Source: a virus
IMG/VR virus record: IMGVR_UViG_3300029787_000083
Location: 1-46,845 of that record
Strand: one strand, 5' to 3'
Length of the DNA: 46,845 bases
The notes under the pieces are model-generated. The model was not told the origin of the DNA. It was given only the letters and a program-made list of their open reading frames with translations, and searched no databases. The position numbers and the translations under genes were made by a program. Positions within the stretch are counted from its first letter, which is position 1, and each line of letters starts with the position of its first letter. Below are positions 21,875-30,641 of the stretch, one piece after another.

Positions 21875-23487
21875 TGTCTTTAGCATTTGGTTTATCTTGC
21901 AGAGGAGGACTAAATACTAACCTAAACTCATTAGAGCTTTTGGGTCAGCCGGGATTTGCCACTAATTTAGAAAATTTTGAAGTAGACCCCGATGGTGGAT
22001 ATAGGAGGATAAATGGTTTTACTGCTTTTGGCGGTGATAGTGCTGCTAGACCTAATAGCACAAATAGAATATTAGGAACTTTTCCATATGCAGATGGAGT
22101 AATAGTTTGCTCTGGAACAAGTATTTATTTCAGTAACACAGGCACATCTTGGTTAGAGATAAATCGAAGTAGTGTTTCTGCAAGTGGAGATAGTCACTCT
22201 ACTTTTACTGGCAGGTCTGTACTAACTAGATCAAGTCAAGGCCAAGCTAGTTTTGTTTTGTTTGAAGGTGCAGCTTTTGATTATGGTGAAGTTATAATAG
22301 CTGATGGAGCTAATAAACTTTACTCATTTAGAATGGAAGGTACTGGCGCGTTAAGCACCCGTACTTTTTTTGCATCTGAGATAACTGTAACAGGCACTAA
22401 GTTTGTAAAGTATATAACTATCCATGATCATCATTTAATAGCTGCTGGAGTAGAGGACAACTTAAATACTATATTTTTTAGCGTCTACAATGACCCTTCT
22501 GATTTTTCAGGAAGTGGATCAGGGTCAGTAACTCTATCAGATCAAGTGCAAGGTATACGAGGATTTAGAACAGATTTAATTATATTTAATAAAAATAGTA
22601 TACAAAAACTTGTAAATATAAATGATACATCTAGTGTAAGAATTGATCCTATTGCAGAAAACGTAGGGTGTCTCTCAGGCTATTCAATTCAAGAAATTGG
22701 TGGTGACTTAGTATTCTTGGCTCCTGATGGTATAAGAACTATTGCAGGTACAACAAGAATTGGAGATACAGAGCTAAGTTCAGTATCTAGACAGATACAA
22801 AGTATTATTACATCTCTTGCCAGCAACATAAATGCTTTTGTTATAGATAGCACTGTAATCAGGTCTAAATCACAGTACAGACTTTTTTATGCAGGAGCAT
22901 CTGCATCACCCGCAACCTCTAAAGGAATCATAGGAACTTTTACAGGACAAGGTTTTGAGTGGTCAGAAACTAAAGGAATACAAGCCTTTGGTTTAAGTTC
23001 TGGTTTTGATAATAATGGAATAGAAAAATTCTATCATGGTGATAAAGATGGCTATGTCTATAACCATGACACAGGCGTTTCATTTTTAGTAGATGGATCT
23101 GAAGCAAATATATTATCTACATATGAGACTCCAGATTTAGATTTTGGAGATATTGGAACATTAAAAACTTTAAAATATGTAAAGACATCAATATCTCCAG
23201 AGGGAGATGTGTCTCCAGTTTTAAGAGTTAGATATGATTATAAAAGTTTGGATATACCGCAGCCTGAAGATATAACTTTATCAGGTATTCCATTACCTGC
23301 TATTTTTGGACAAACTAGCGTAACATTTGGATCTGCTACATTTGGAGCCAGTAATGAACCAATGGTTAGAACAACTTTAACAGGAAGTGGACATACAGCA
23401 AGCCTTAGAGTAAGAACAAATGACAAAAATCGTTCTTATGGAATAAATGGCTTTTACATAGATTATATGCCATCAGGTAGGAGATAA
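21874..23487 (+). CDS. Tail nozzle (tail tubular B-like), beta-propeller
   Basis: 537 aa, almost entirely beta strand. The conserved N-terminus is GLNTNLNSLELLGQPGFATN, then LENFEVDPDGGYRRINGF, typical of podovirus nozzle proteins, followed by repeated blade-like stretches (for example HDHHLIAAGVEDNLNTIFFS, DQVQGIRGFRTDLIIFNKNS, GDLVFLAPDGIRTIAG). The C-terminal part (FGASNEPMVRTTLTGSGHTA) is a separate beta domain. It closes the tail tube and carries the fibres. Two bases separate it from the fibre gene. Confidence 0.8.
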   Translation: MSLAFGLSCRGGLNTNLNSLELLGQPGFATNLENFEVDPDGGYRRINGFTAFGGDSAARPNSTNRILGTFPYADGVIVCSGTSIYFSNTGTSWLEINRSSVSASGDSHSTFTGRSVLTRSSQGQASFVLFEGAAFDYGEVIIADGANKLYSFRMEGTGALSTRTFFASEITVTGTKFVKYITIHDHHLIAAGVEDNLNTIFFSVYNDPSDFSGSGSGSVTLSDQVQGIRGFRTDLIIFNKNSIQKLVNINDTSSVRIDPIAENVGCLSGYSIQEIGGDLVFLAPDGIRTIAGTTRIGDTELSSVSRQIQSIITSLASNINAFVIDSTVIRSKSQYRLFYAGASASPATSKGIIGTFTGQGFEWSETKGIQAFGLSSGFDNNGIEKFYHGDKDGYVYNHDTGVSFLVDGSEANILSTYETPDLDFGDIGTLKTLKYVKTSISPEGDVSPVLRVRYDYKSLDIPQPEDITLSGIPLPAIFGQTSVTFGSATFGASNEPMVRTTLTGSGHTASLRVRTNDKNRSYGINGFYIDYMPSGRR

Positions 23488-23489
23488 CA

Positions 23490-26400
23490 ATGGCACAAAG
23501 TTATACAAGACAAAGCACATTTGCAGATGGAGATACTATAACTGCTGCATTATTTAATAATGAATATAATCAGCTATTGAATGCTTTTAGTTATTCTTCT
23601 TCTAGTGCTTCTTCAACCGGACATAGACATGATGGTACTGCTGGGGAAGGCGGTAACATTCACACTATTGGTGATTTAGATTTTCTAAATAAAGTAGTAG
23701 TTGATGGAACTAATAATCGTTTAGGATTTTTTGTAGAAGTATCCAGTTCTGCTGTAGAGCAAATTAGAGTACAAGATGGAGCTATAGTACCTGTAACAGA
23801 TAATGACATTGACTTAGGCACAAGCTCTTTAGAGTTTAAAGATTTATTTTTAGATGGGACAGCAACAGTAGATGCTTTGGTTGCTGATACGGCAGACATA
23901 AATGGTGGAACTATTGATGGGGCTACAGTTGGTGCTACTTCTGCAAGTACCGGAGCGTTTACAACCCTTGGTGCTTCTGGTGCTGTTACACTTAGCAGTA
24001 CTCTATCTGTGCAAGGCAATACCACTCTTGGAAACGCAGCCTCAGACACAGTTACCGTTACCGCCGACATTGCATCAGATCTTATACCCAGTGCTGATAG
24101 TACTCACAGTCTTGGGGATAGCTCTAATTATTGGTCGAACGCCTTTATAGATGCTATTACAACTACTGGTAATGTAGACGTAGGAGGCAATCTTACAGTT
24201 ACAGGAACTACTACATTTAATGGTGGTACGCTCACTCTAGGAGATGCCGCAGATGACAATGTTGTATTTGGTGCAGATGTAAATAGTAATATTATTCCTA
24301 ATACAGATAATACTTATGATTTAGGATCTTCTAGCCAAGAATGGAAAGACTTGTATGTAGATGGTACAGCTTATTTAGATAGCATTAATTTTAATGGTAC
24401 TGCTATTAGTGCTACAGCAGCCGAGTTAAATATCCTAGATGGGGTAACTTCAACTACGGCAGAGCTTAACATATTAGATGGAGTTACAAGTACAACTGCG
24501 GAATTGAATATCCTAGATGGAGTTACATCAACTGCAAGTGAGTTAAATCTTGTGGATGGTTCTTCCGCAGGTACAGTTGTAAATAGCAAGGCAGTAATTT
24601 ATGGATCATCTGGAGAAGTAAAAGGTACTACCTTTCAAACTGCTACAAATACTTCTGGTAATTTATTAATTGCAAATGGAACAGGCTTTGCTTCTACGGC
24701 AGTTGGTGATCTCTCAGAAATAAGTACGATAGCTAATAATGATGTTTTCCTAGCTGTAGACACTTCTGATGGAAGTTTAAAAAGAGTAACAAGAAATACT
24801 ATTGTAAGTGGCCTAGCCGCAGGAACTATGACAGATGTTGTAGATGATACTACTCCGCAGTTAGGTGGTGACTTAGATGTAAATGGTAATGCTTTAGTTT
24901 CTACGTCTAATGGAAATATTGCACTTACTCCAAATGGAACAGGTGTTGTAAGGTTAGATGGTAATGTTGATGTCCAATCAGGTGAGATTGTTCTTAAAAA
25001 TAGTGGGTCTGTATCTAATGTTAAGTTTTACTGTGAAGTTTCTAATGCTCACTACACACAGTTACAATCAGCAGCCCATAGTGCATATAGTGGAAACGTA
25101 GTTGTTACTTTACCCACATCTACCGATACATTAGTAGGCAGAGCTACAACAGACACTTTAACAAACAAAACATTAACTTCTCCTGACATTAACACGCCTG
25201 ACATTGATGGCGGTACTATTGATAATACAGTCATTGGAGGTTCTACAGCAGCCGCAGCATCAGTTACTACACTATCAGTTTCTAGCACATTTACTCTTGG
25301 TGGAACTGCTATAACATCTACAGCAGCAGAGTTAAACATATTAGATGGCGTTACAGCTACAGCCACTGAGTTAAATTTATTAGATGGGGTTACGGCCACA
25401 ACTACAGAATTAAATTATGTAGATGGTGTAACCTCTGCTATTCAAACACAGCTAGACGCAAAAGCTCCCACAGCATCTCCAACATTTACAGGATTAGTAA
25501 CAGTAAATGGAACTGATGCAGTAAAAGTCCCGGCAGGTACAACCGCTCAACGTCCTACAGCCGCACAAGGTCAAATAAGATACAACACTACTACAAGTGG
25601 TTTTGAAGGGTACAGCGGTAGTGCTTGGAGTTCATTAGGCGCACAGTTTGCTTATACTAGAACAAACTTTACCGCTACATCAAGTCAAACAACATTCTCT
25701 GTTTCCTATGACGTTGGATATGTAGATGTATTCATGAATGGTGTAAAACTTATTGTAGGCACAGATGTAACAGCAACTAATGGTACATCCATAGTTTTAG
25801 CATCTGGTGCAGTATCGGGAGACTTAGTAGAGGTTATAGCTTATGAAACATTTGCTGTAGCTAATGCTCTTACAGCGGCTGCTAACCTTTCTGACATTAA
25901 TGATGCACCCACTGGTCTTGCAAACTTAGGACTTACAGCTACCGCAGCAGAGCTAAATATTTTAGACGGAGTAACGTCTACGGCTGCTGAACTAAACATA
26001 CTAGACGGTGTAACTAGCACTGCCACAGAGCTAAACTTATTAGATGGTTCTAGTGCAGGAACTATTGTAAATAGTAAAGGTGTTGTATATGGATCGTCTG
26101 GTGAAGTTAATGCAACTACACTACAAATTGCAGGAACGTCTATAACTTCAACGGCAGCAGAGCTAAACATTTTAGATGGTGTTACTAGTACTGCTGCTGA
26201 ATTAAATATTCTTGACGGAGTTACAAGCACCACAGCAGAACTAAATATTCTGGATGGGGTCACTTCTAACGCAAGCGAATTAAATAAACTAGATGCTCTT
26301 TCAAGAGGCTCTATAATTTATGGAAACTCTTCTGCTGCTACAGCAATACTTACTAAAGGTGCAGCTAATACTGTTTTAACTTCTGATGGTACTGATATTG

Positions 26401-26885
26401 CTTGGTCGGCTCCTGCTTCTTCTGGGCTTACTACAACTTCATTAGTTAATTTTCCTACAGATGGTACGTCTATAGAATTTACAGGCATACCCGCAGGAGT
26501 CAGTTTAATTATTGTTAATTTTCTTGCTGCTAGTAGTGATGATGACCAAAATGATTGGGGTGTAGTTTTAGGAGGAGCAGCAAATAATTATAAAACTACG
26601 GGGTATGAAGGCAATACTTATAGAAGCTATGATAATACAGCTAGAGATACTAATCCTAACTATCATTTAGGTGTAACAGATTATAATAGTACTGGTTCAT
26701 TCTATGGAATAGCCTATATTAGCAGAATTAGAGACTATCGTTTTATGATGTGGAGTGCGATAGCAGGGGGCGGTGGCGGTGTTAGTTATGTAAATTTAGG
26801 AGAAGAATTAACTAAACTAAAAATACAGCTAACCGAAAGCGATAGAGATTTTGATGGCGGTCAAGCCAACATATGTTATTTGTGA
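23490..26885 (+). CDS. Tail fibre with T-x-E-L-N-I-L-D-G-V-T repeats, 1131 aa
   Basis: The N-terminus (SFNNEYN-like region with HRHDGTAGEGGNIHTIGDLD) is the attachment domain. Then come beta-rich repeats and four clusters of the 14-residue unit TAAELNILDGVTST, at about residues 308-360, 608-649, 817-856 and 886-938 (14 units in all), known from other phage fibres as shaft repeats. Between them are other fibre segments (TSTDTLVGRATTDTLTNKTL; YTRTNFTATSSQTTFSVSYD, a carbohydrate-binding-like strand set). The C-terminal 170 residues are a distinct Gly/Asn/Tyr-rich domain (GGAANNYKTTGYEGNTYRSY), probably the receptor tip. The homotrimer binds the host surface. A small tail-assembly gene follows. 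Confidence 0.9.
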   Translation: MAQSYTRQSTFADGDTITAALFNNEYNQLLNAFSYSSSSASSTGHRHDGTAGEGGNIHTIGDLDFLNKVVVDGTNNRLGFFVEVSSSAVEQIRVQDGAIVPVTDNDIDLGTSSLEFKDLFLDGTATVDALVADTADINGGTIDGATVGATSASTGAFTTLGASGAVTLSSTLSVQGNTTLGNAASDTVTVTADIASDLIPSADSTHSLGDSSNYWSNAFIDAITTTGNVDVGGNLTVTGTTTFNGGTLTLGDAADDNVVFGADVNSNIIPNTDNTYDLGSSSQEWKDLYVDGTAYLDSINFNGTAISATAAELNILDGVTSTTAELNILDGVTSTTAELNILDGVTSTASELNLVDGSSAGTVVNSKAVIYGSSGEVKGTTFQTATNTSGNLLIANGTGFASTAVGDLSEISTIANNDVFLAVDTSDGSLKRVTRNTIVSGLAAGTMTDVVDDTTPQLGGDLDVNGNALVSTSNGNIALTPNGTGVVRLDGNVDVQSGEIVLKNSGSVSNVKFYCEVSNAHYTQLQSAAHSAYSGNVVVTLPTSTDTLVGRATTDTLTNKTLTSPDINTPDIDGGTIDNTVIGGSTAAAASVTTLSVSSTFTLGGTAITSTAAELNILDGVTATATELNLLDGVTATTTELNYVDGVTSAIQTQLDAKAPTASPTFTGLVTVNGTDAVKVPAGTTAQRPTAAQGQIRYNTTTSGFEGYSGSAWSSLGAQFAYTRTNFTATSSQTTFSVSYDVGYVDVFMNGVKLIVGTDVTATNGTSIVLASGAVSGDLVEVIAYETFAVANALTAAANLSDINDAPTGLANLGLTATAAELNILDGVTSTAAELNILDGVTSTATELNLLDGSSAGTIVNSKGVVYGSSGEVNATTLQIAGTSITSTAAELNILDGVTSTAAELNILDGVTSTTAELNILDGVTSNASELNKLDALSRGSIIYGNSSAATAILTKGAANTVLTSDGTDIAWSAPASSGLTTTSLVNFPTDGTSIEFTGIPAGVSLIIVNFLAASSDDDQNDWGVVLGGAANNYKTTGYEGNTYRSYDNTARDTNPNYHLGVTDYNSTGSFYGIAYISRIRDYRFMMWSAIAGGGGGVSYVNLGEELTKLKIQLTESDRDFDGGQANICYL
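24412..24570 (+). repeat. Fibre repeat cluster 1
   Basis: Four tandem units coding ELN(I/L)(L/V)DG. DNA copies differ at many third positions (gagttaaatatcctagat, gagcttaacatattagat, gaattgaatatcctagat), while the peptide is nearly constant. Further clusters lie at 25313-25435, 25939-26055 and 26146-26300 in the same gene, and 27206-27375 in the next fibre gene. Confidence 0.85.
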
Positions 26886-26892
26886 GGAAGAT

Positions 26893-27162
26893 ATGAAGAA
26901 AGCAATATATAACATTGAAGATGGCACAACTACAATAGTTGAAGATACTGACCCTCCTAGAGTGATAACTGCACAAGAAAAAGCAGCTAAACATCGTAAC
27001 ACTAGAAATAGTAAGTTGACTAATACAGATTGGACGCAAATGCCTGATTATAATGGGTCAGATAAAACAGCTTGGGCAACTTATAGACAAGCCCTACGTG
27101 ATGTGCCTCAACAAGAAACATTCCCAACTACAGTAACATGGCCTGAAGAGCCGGGAGCCTAA
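26893..27162 (+). CDS. Tail fibre assembly / tail chaperone-like protein
   Basis: Start placed at ATG 26893 (MKKAIYNIEDGTTTIVEDTD) with AGGA upstream, since the longer reading overlaps the fibre gene. The C-terminal half has the signature of phage tail-assembly chaperones: RNSKLTNTDWTQMPDYNGSD, then WATYRQALRDVPQQETFP and a final TWPEEPG. It probably helps fold or join the fibre proteins coded on both sides. 89 aa. Confidence 0.75.
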   Translation: MKKAIYNIEDGTTTIVEDTDPPRVITAQEKAAKHRNTRNSKLTNTDWTQMPDYNGSDKTAWATYRQALRDVPQQETFPTTVTWPEEPGA

Positions 27163-27164
27163 CT

Positions 27165-28955
27165 ATGAGCAAAGCAAGGGACATAGCAGATAGCGCAGCT
27201 ACGATTAATGCTCTAGATGGTGTTACTGCCACAGGAACAGAACTTAACATACTTGATGGGGTTACAAGCACTACAGCAGAGTTAAACATACTTGATGGTG
27301 TAACAAGCACCGCAGCGGAACTTAATATTCTTGATGGTGTTACTTCTAATGCTACTGAATTAAATATACTTGATGCTGTTAGTCGTGGCTCATTAGTTTA
27401 CGGTAATTCCTCTGCTGCTACTGCTTTGCTTACTAAAGGTGCGGCAGACACAGTTTTAACTTCTGATGGCACTGATATTTCATGGCAAGCTCCTGCTCCT
27501 GCGGGGAATGTTCAAACTTTTACTGCTAGTGGTGCTGTAGCTTCAGGAAAACCTGTAATACTTAATACTAACGGTACGGTGACTCAGGTTGCAGAAAGCA
27601 CGATCACTGAGGCTCTTGGGACGGAAGCAACATTTGAGTCAGCTGCAACGGAATATGTAGCAAGCGTGTTTGACAGTAATGCGAATAAAACAGTTGTTTT
27701 TTATCAAGGCAGCAGTAGTTATGCATATGCAAGGGTTGTGACTATTGCGTCAGATGGTGGCCTGACATTTGGCACAGAAGTTACTTTAACTGCTTATAAC
27801 ACAAGTTATTGTTGCTGTAGTTTTGATTCAACTGCAAATAAAGTTTTATTTGTTTGTGCTAATCATGATGGAAAAGTTAGAGCAAGGGTAGGCACAATCA
27901 GTGGTACTGACATCAGTTTCGGTTCTGAGGCAGACATTTTTAATAGTGGTGGTAATACTTACCTCAAGGTTGAGTATAGCCCCGATGACGATAGGCACTT
28001 TGTAGTTTTTAAAGATAGTTCTAATTATCTAAGAGGGGCAATACTTCAAATATCTGGAACTAATGTTAGCAATGTCAATGGAACAAACGGTGCGTTAAGC
28101 ATGAGGGCTGATGGAGGTAGTCAGGGTTCTTCTCAGAAGGCAGATATATGTTACGACACATCTGCGGATGTTTTTGTTGTCGCTTTTGCTGACTTAAATA
28201 ACAATAACTACGGAACTGTTGTTACGGCAGACATAAGCAGTAACTCAGCTACAATTAGCAGTAAGGTAGTTTTTGAGAGCGCAACCTCTTATGAGTGTGT
28301 GATTGAATACAGTGCCGCTAACAATAAGTTTATTGTTGGCTATAAAGATGGAGGCAACAGCAGCTATCCAACTGCGAGAGTTGGCTCTGTCTCTGGGACA
28401 ACCGCTTCATTTGCAGGAAGCGCACAAGTCGCCTCAAGCACCAATAGCGAACATTACTCAAGCACTTATGACACAACCGCAGATAGATTTATTTTGTTGT
28501 TTCGTAATGAAGATGTGGACGGTGGTAATTATGCTGTCGGCACGTTGAGCGGTGACTCAATAAGTTTTGCAACTCCTGTTGCGTTTAACAGCGGCCAGAC
28601 TACCGAAATTGGTGCATCGTTTGATGGTTCTGCTGAAAAAGTGTTTATAGGCTACCGAGATCACGGTAATTCTAATTATGGAAACGCACGAGCTTTAACG
28701 ACAGGTCATGTCTCGACAAATTTAACTTCTAGTAACTGGGTAGGTGTTGCAAATGCTGCCATATCAGATGGCTCTACAGGAAATGTTACTGTAAATGGTG
28801 GTTTAATAACTAATTCTGGTTTTGGCTTAACTTTGACTATTGGCTCTACCTACTTTGTGCAGCGAGATGGGACGTATGCTACGAGTGCAAGCACCCCAAG
28901 TGTGACGGCTGGGAAAGCATTGACCGCTACTACATTAGTATTAAAGGGGGTATAG
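27165..28955 (+). CDS. Second tail fibre/tip protein sharing shaft repeats, 596 aa
   Basis: The N-terminal 70 residues are again TELNILDGVTST units (27206-27375), followed by a block (GNSSAATALLTKGAADTVLT, SDGTDISWQAPA) nearly identical to residues about 940-975 of the first fibre. After that the protein is different: repeated beta-propeller-like blades with FDSTANKVLFVCANHDGKVR, YSPDDDRHFVVFKDSSNYLR, YDTSADVFVVAFADLNNNNY, YDTTADRFILLFRNEDVDGG and FDGSAEKVFIGYRDHGNSNY. These look like six or seven copies of one blade, so the tip is probably a propeller adhesin. It reads as a duplicated fibre stem with a new receptor-binding head. Confidence 0.85.
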   Translation: MSKARDIADSAATINALDGVTATGTELNILDGVTSTTAELNILDGVTSTAAELNILDGVTSNATELNILDAVSRGSLVYGNSSAATALLTKGAADTVLTSDGTDISWQAPAPAGNVQTFTASGAVASGKPVILNTNGTVTQVAESTITEALGTEATFESAATEYVASVFDSNANKTVVFYQGSSSYAYARVVTIASDGGLTFGTEVTLTAYNTSYCCCSFDSTANKVLFVCANHDGKVRARVGTISGTDISFGSEADIFNSGGNTYLKVEYSPDDDRHFVVFKDSSNYLRGAILQISGTNVSNVNGTNGALSMRADGGSQGSSQKADICYDTSADVFVVAFADLNNNNYGTVVTADISSNSATISSKVVFESATSYECVIEYSAANNKFIVGYKDGGNSSYPTARVGSVSGTTASFAGSAQVASSTNSEHYSSTYDTTADRFILLFRNEDVDGGNYAVGTLSGDSISFATPVAFNSGQTTEIGASFDGSAEKVFIGYRDHGNSNYGNARALTTGHVSTNLTSSNWVGVANAAISDGSTGNVTVNGGLITNSGFGLTLTIGSTYFVQRDGTYATSASTPSVTAGKALTATTLVLKGV

Positions 28956-29213
28956 ATGAAGACAATTATTGATAATGCAACTCGCACATCTCGCTATCTT
29001 CTTGATGACGAGAAAAGCGTATTTTTTGACGAGAATAAAATTATAGTCGCTTCTGATTTCACAATAACTGATTTAAATGTTTATAACGCCAGTTTGGTTG
29101 CCGAAGTAACCGCTCCAGATGATTGGTTTGGCGGGAAGTATACCTGTGCATCAGATGGTACATTTACAGAGGTTGAAGGTTGGGTCGATCCTAGAGAAGA
29201 AGAAGTTGAATAA
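28956..29213 (+). CDS. Unknown acidic 85-aa fibre-associated protein
   Basis: Immediately after the second fibre with AAGGGGG before ATG. Beta-rich, acidic C-terminus (EGWVDPREEEVE), with WFGGKYTCASDGTFTEV, a pattern often found at ends of fibre or tail proteins. Perhaps a fibre accessory or chaperone; not recognised. Confidence 0.65.
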   Translation: MKTIIDNATRTSRYLLDDEKSVFFDENKIIVASDFTITDLNVYNASLVAEVTAPDDWFGGKYTCASDGTFTEVEGWVDPREEEVE

Positions 29214-29216
29214 TTT

Positions 29217-29438
29217 ATGGACTACCAAGTCTTATTTAACATAACAATCGGTATAGCAGGATTTGTTATAGGTTTTATATTCAGTAGAATATTCACAGAG
29301 CTAGATAAGCTAGATGATGATGTAAGTAATATTACAAAAGAATATGTAAACAAAGAAGACTATAGACACAATGACTCTGAAATAAAAGAAAAGATTCGCG
29401 GTATATTTAGAAGGCTAGACAATAAAGTGGATAAGTGA
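29217..29438 (+). CDS. Membrane-anchored coiled-coil protein, 73 aa
   Basis: One N-terminal transmembrane helix (VLFNITIGIAGFVIGFIFSR, about residues 4-23) followed by a charged coiled coil (FTELDKLDDDVSNITKEYVN). This layout is common to small phage lysis-cassette proteins, including some holin or i-spanin partners. TGATG overlap with the next gene places it in a small membrane-protein cluster leading to the holin. I-spanin is possible but unproven. Confidence 0.65.
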   Translation: MDYQVLFNITIGIAGFVIGFIFSRIFTELDKLDDDVSNITKEYVNKEDYRHNDSEIKEKIRGIFRRLDNKVDK

Positions 29439-29680
29439 TGAATGAAGAGCAACTAGAATTAATTATCCATGCTGCGGCTCAAGAAGGGGCGAAGCAAGCA
29501 TTGAAAGAAATAGGACTCTCTGACGCAGATGCCTACGATGACGTAAAAGAATTACGTGGGCTTTTAGATTCTTGGAGAGCTACAAAGACTACTGTTGGTC
29601 AAACAATAGCTAGGATGCTGACTACTGCTGTTCTTACAGCTTTAGCCGTTGGTATTTATATGGGATGGGGAGGCGAGTAA
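29438..29680 (+). CDS. DUF6127-like membrane protein, 80 aa
   Basis: N-terminus EEQLELIIHAAAQEGAKQAL with KEIGLSDADAYDDVKELRGL, then LLDSWRATKTTVGQTIARML and a C-terminal transmembrane helix (TAVLTALAVGIYMGW). This pattern matches a small family (DUF6127-type) found in alphaproteobacterial phages and gene-transfer-agent-like elements. Start chosen at ATG 29438. Probably part of the lysis or membrane cassette. Confidence 0.65.
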   Translation: MNEEQLELIIHAAAQEGAKQALKEIGLSDADAYDDVKELRGLLDSWRATKTTVGQTIARMLTTAVLTALAVGIYMGWGGE

Positions 29681-29790
29681 TGAGAAGACTATTAGATAAT
29701 GGGAAGCCTTTACCTGATATACCTTGGAAACGTATAAAGTCTTTTTGGTACTACTTTGTGATATTTTTTATTTTTGTGGTGATATTATGA
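29680..29790 (+). CDS. 36-aa single-span membrane protein
   Basis: TAATG overlap with the previous gene and ATGA with the next. Basic, Pro-containing N-terminus (MRRLLDNGKPLPDIPWKRIK) and one C-terminal hydrophobic helix (FWYYFVIFFIFVVIL). A lysis-cassette peptide is likely from context; function unknown. Confidence 0.6.
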   Translation: MRRLLDNGKPLPDIPWKRIKSFWYYFVIFFIFVVIL

Positions 29791-29942
29791 TTAGTTGGTT
29801 GAATGTAGTATTAGAAAAGTGTCAAGACTATTTAGCTAAAGCAAAGGCTTGGTTAGATTCTGAAAAGTCTGTGAAGAATAGAACAGTGGTACTACTATCT
29901 AGTCTTGCTGTAGTTGCTGTGCTGGTATTGGTAGCTATTTAA
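29787..29942 (+). CDS. 51-aa C-tail-anchored membrane protein
   Basis: Start at ATG 29787, overlapping the previous stop by ATGA. Amphipathic helical N-terminus (ISWLNVVLEKCQDYLAKAKA) and C-terminal transmembrane segment (TVVLLSSLAVVAVLVLVAI). Its last base is shared with the holin ATG. Part of the membrane cassette; not recognised. Confidence 0.65.
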   Translation: MISWLNVVLEKCQDYLAKAKAWLDSEKSVKNRTVVLLSSLAVVAVLVLVAI

Positions 29943-30349
29943 TGCTTGGAATAATTTCTAGTTTAGTCGGGCCTGTATCAGATATTTTAGATAAGGTTGT
30001 TACTGACAAAGATCTAAAAGAAAAACTGTCACACGACATAGCTACTATGGCAGAGCGTCATGCTCACGAAGTAGTTAAGGCTCAGATAGAAGTAAATAAA
30101 ACAGAAGCACAACACCACAGTATGTTTGTGGCTGGCTGGAGACCTGCAATCGGTTGGGTCTGCTGTCTTGGAATGGCAGGTAACTTTTTAATAATACCTT
30201 TTGTAAATATGGCTCTAGAGCTTTTAGAAACTGGAGTAGTAGTACCTATGATAGAACTTGATCTTATGATGCCTGTGTTGATGGGTATGTTAGGATTAGG
30301 TGCTATGAGGACAGTAGAGAAAGTTAAGAAGGTAGATAGGAAAGCATAA
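29942..30349 (+). CDS. Holin, GTA/3TM type
   Basis: 135 aa. Matches the holin family seen in gene transfer agents and alphaproteobacterial phages: a soluble, His-containing N-terminal half (HDIATMAERHAHEVVKAQIE, VNKTEAQHHSMF), then the conserved AGWRPAIGWVCCLGMAGNFL membrane segment, a second helix (IIPFVNMALELL) and a third (LDLMMPVLMGMLGLGAMRTV). It would form the inner-membrane lesion that lets the cytosolic endolysin (43436-43849) reach the wall. The endolysin has no signal peptide, so it needs such a partner. Confidence 0.8.
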   Translation: MLGIISSLVGPVSDILDKVVTDKDLKEKLSHDIATMAERHAHEVVKAQIEVNKTEAQHHSMFVAGWRPAIGWVCCLGMAGNFLIIPFVNMALELLETGVVVPMIELDLMMPVLMGMLGLGAMRTVEKVKKVDRKA

Positions 30350-30636
30350 TGGCTAAAGAGAAAGATTCAAGATTAGCTAGAGCAGGAGTTACAGGTTTTA
30401 ATAAGCCTAAGAGAACTCCTAGTCATCCTACTAAAAGTCATGTCGTTGTAGCCAAGGTAGGAGACAAAGTAAAAACAATTCGTTTTGGTCAGCAAGGTGT
30501 AAAAGGCGCGGGTAAGAATCCTAAGACAGCTAAAGATAAAGCAAGAAGAAAATCTTACTATGCTAGGCATAACGCACAGGATTCTAGTCCTTCAAAGCTA
30601 TCGGCTAGGTTTTGGTCGCACAAGGTTAAGTGGTGA
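30349..30636 (+). CDS. Conserved basic phage protein, 95 aa
   Basis: MAKEKDSRLARAGVTGFNKP with KRTPSHPTKSHVVVAKVGDK, TIRFGQQGVKGAG and a C-terminal SYYARHNAQDSSPSKLSARF that ends WSHKVKW. A well-conserved small phage family, strongly basic, function unknown. Overlaps the holin stop by one base (TAATG). Confidence 0.75.
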   Translation: MAKEKDSRLARAGVTGFNKPKRTPSHPTKSHVVVAKVGDKVKTIRFGQQGVKGAGKNPKTAKDKARRKSYYARHNAQDSSPSKLSARFWSHKVKW

Positions 30637-30641
30637 TATAG

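Noticed and set aside
23660-26263. Long minus-strand ORFs inside the tail fibre (for example 23660-24070, 25052-25399, 25841-26263)
   Set aside because: They are antisense to a strongly supported fibre gene, and their repeated peptides (TPSRIFNSA-type) are just the complement of the fibre repeats.
24412-27375. Repeats as a possible CRISPR array
   Set aside because: The repeats are in frame and tandem, code a fibre peptide, have no uniform spacers, and no cas gene is present.
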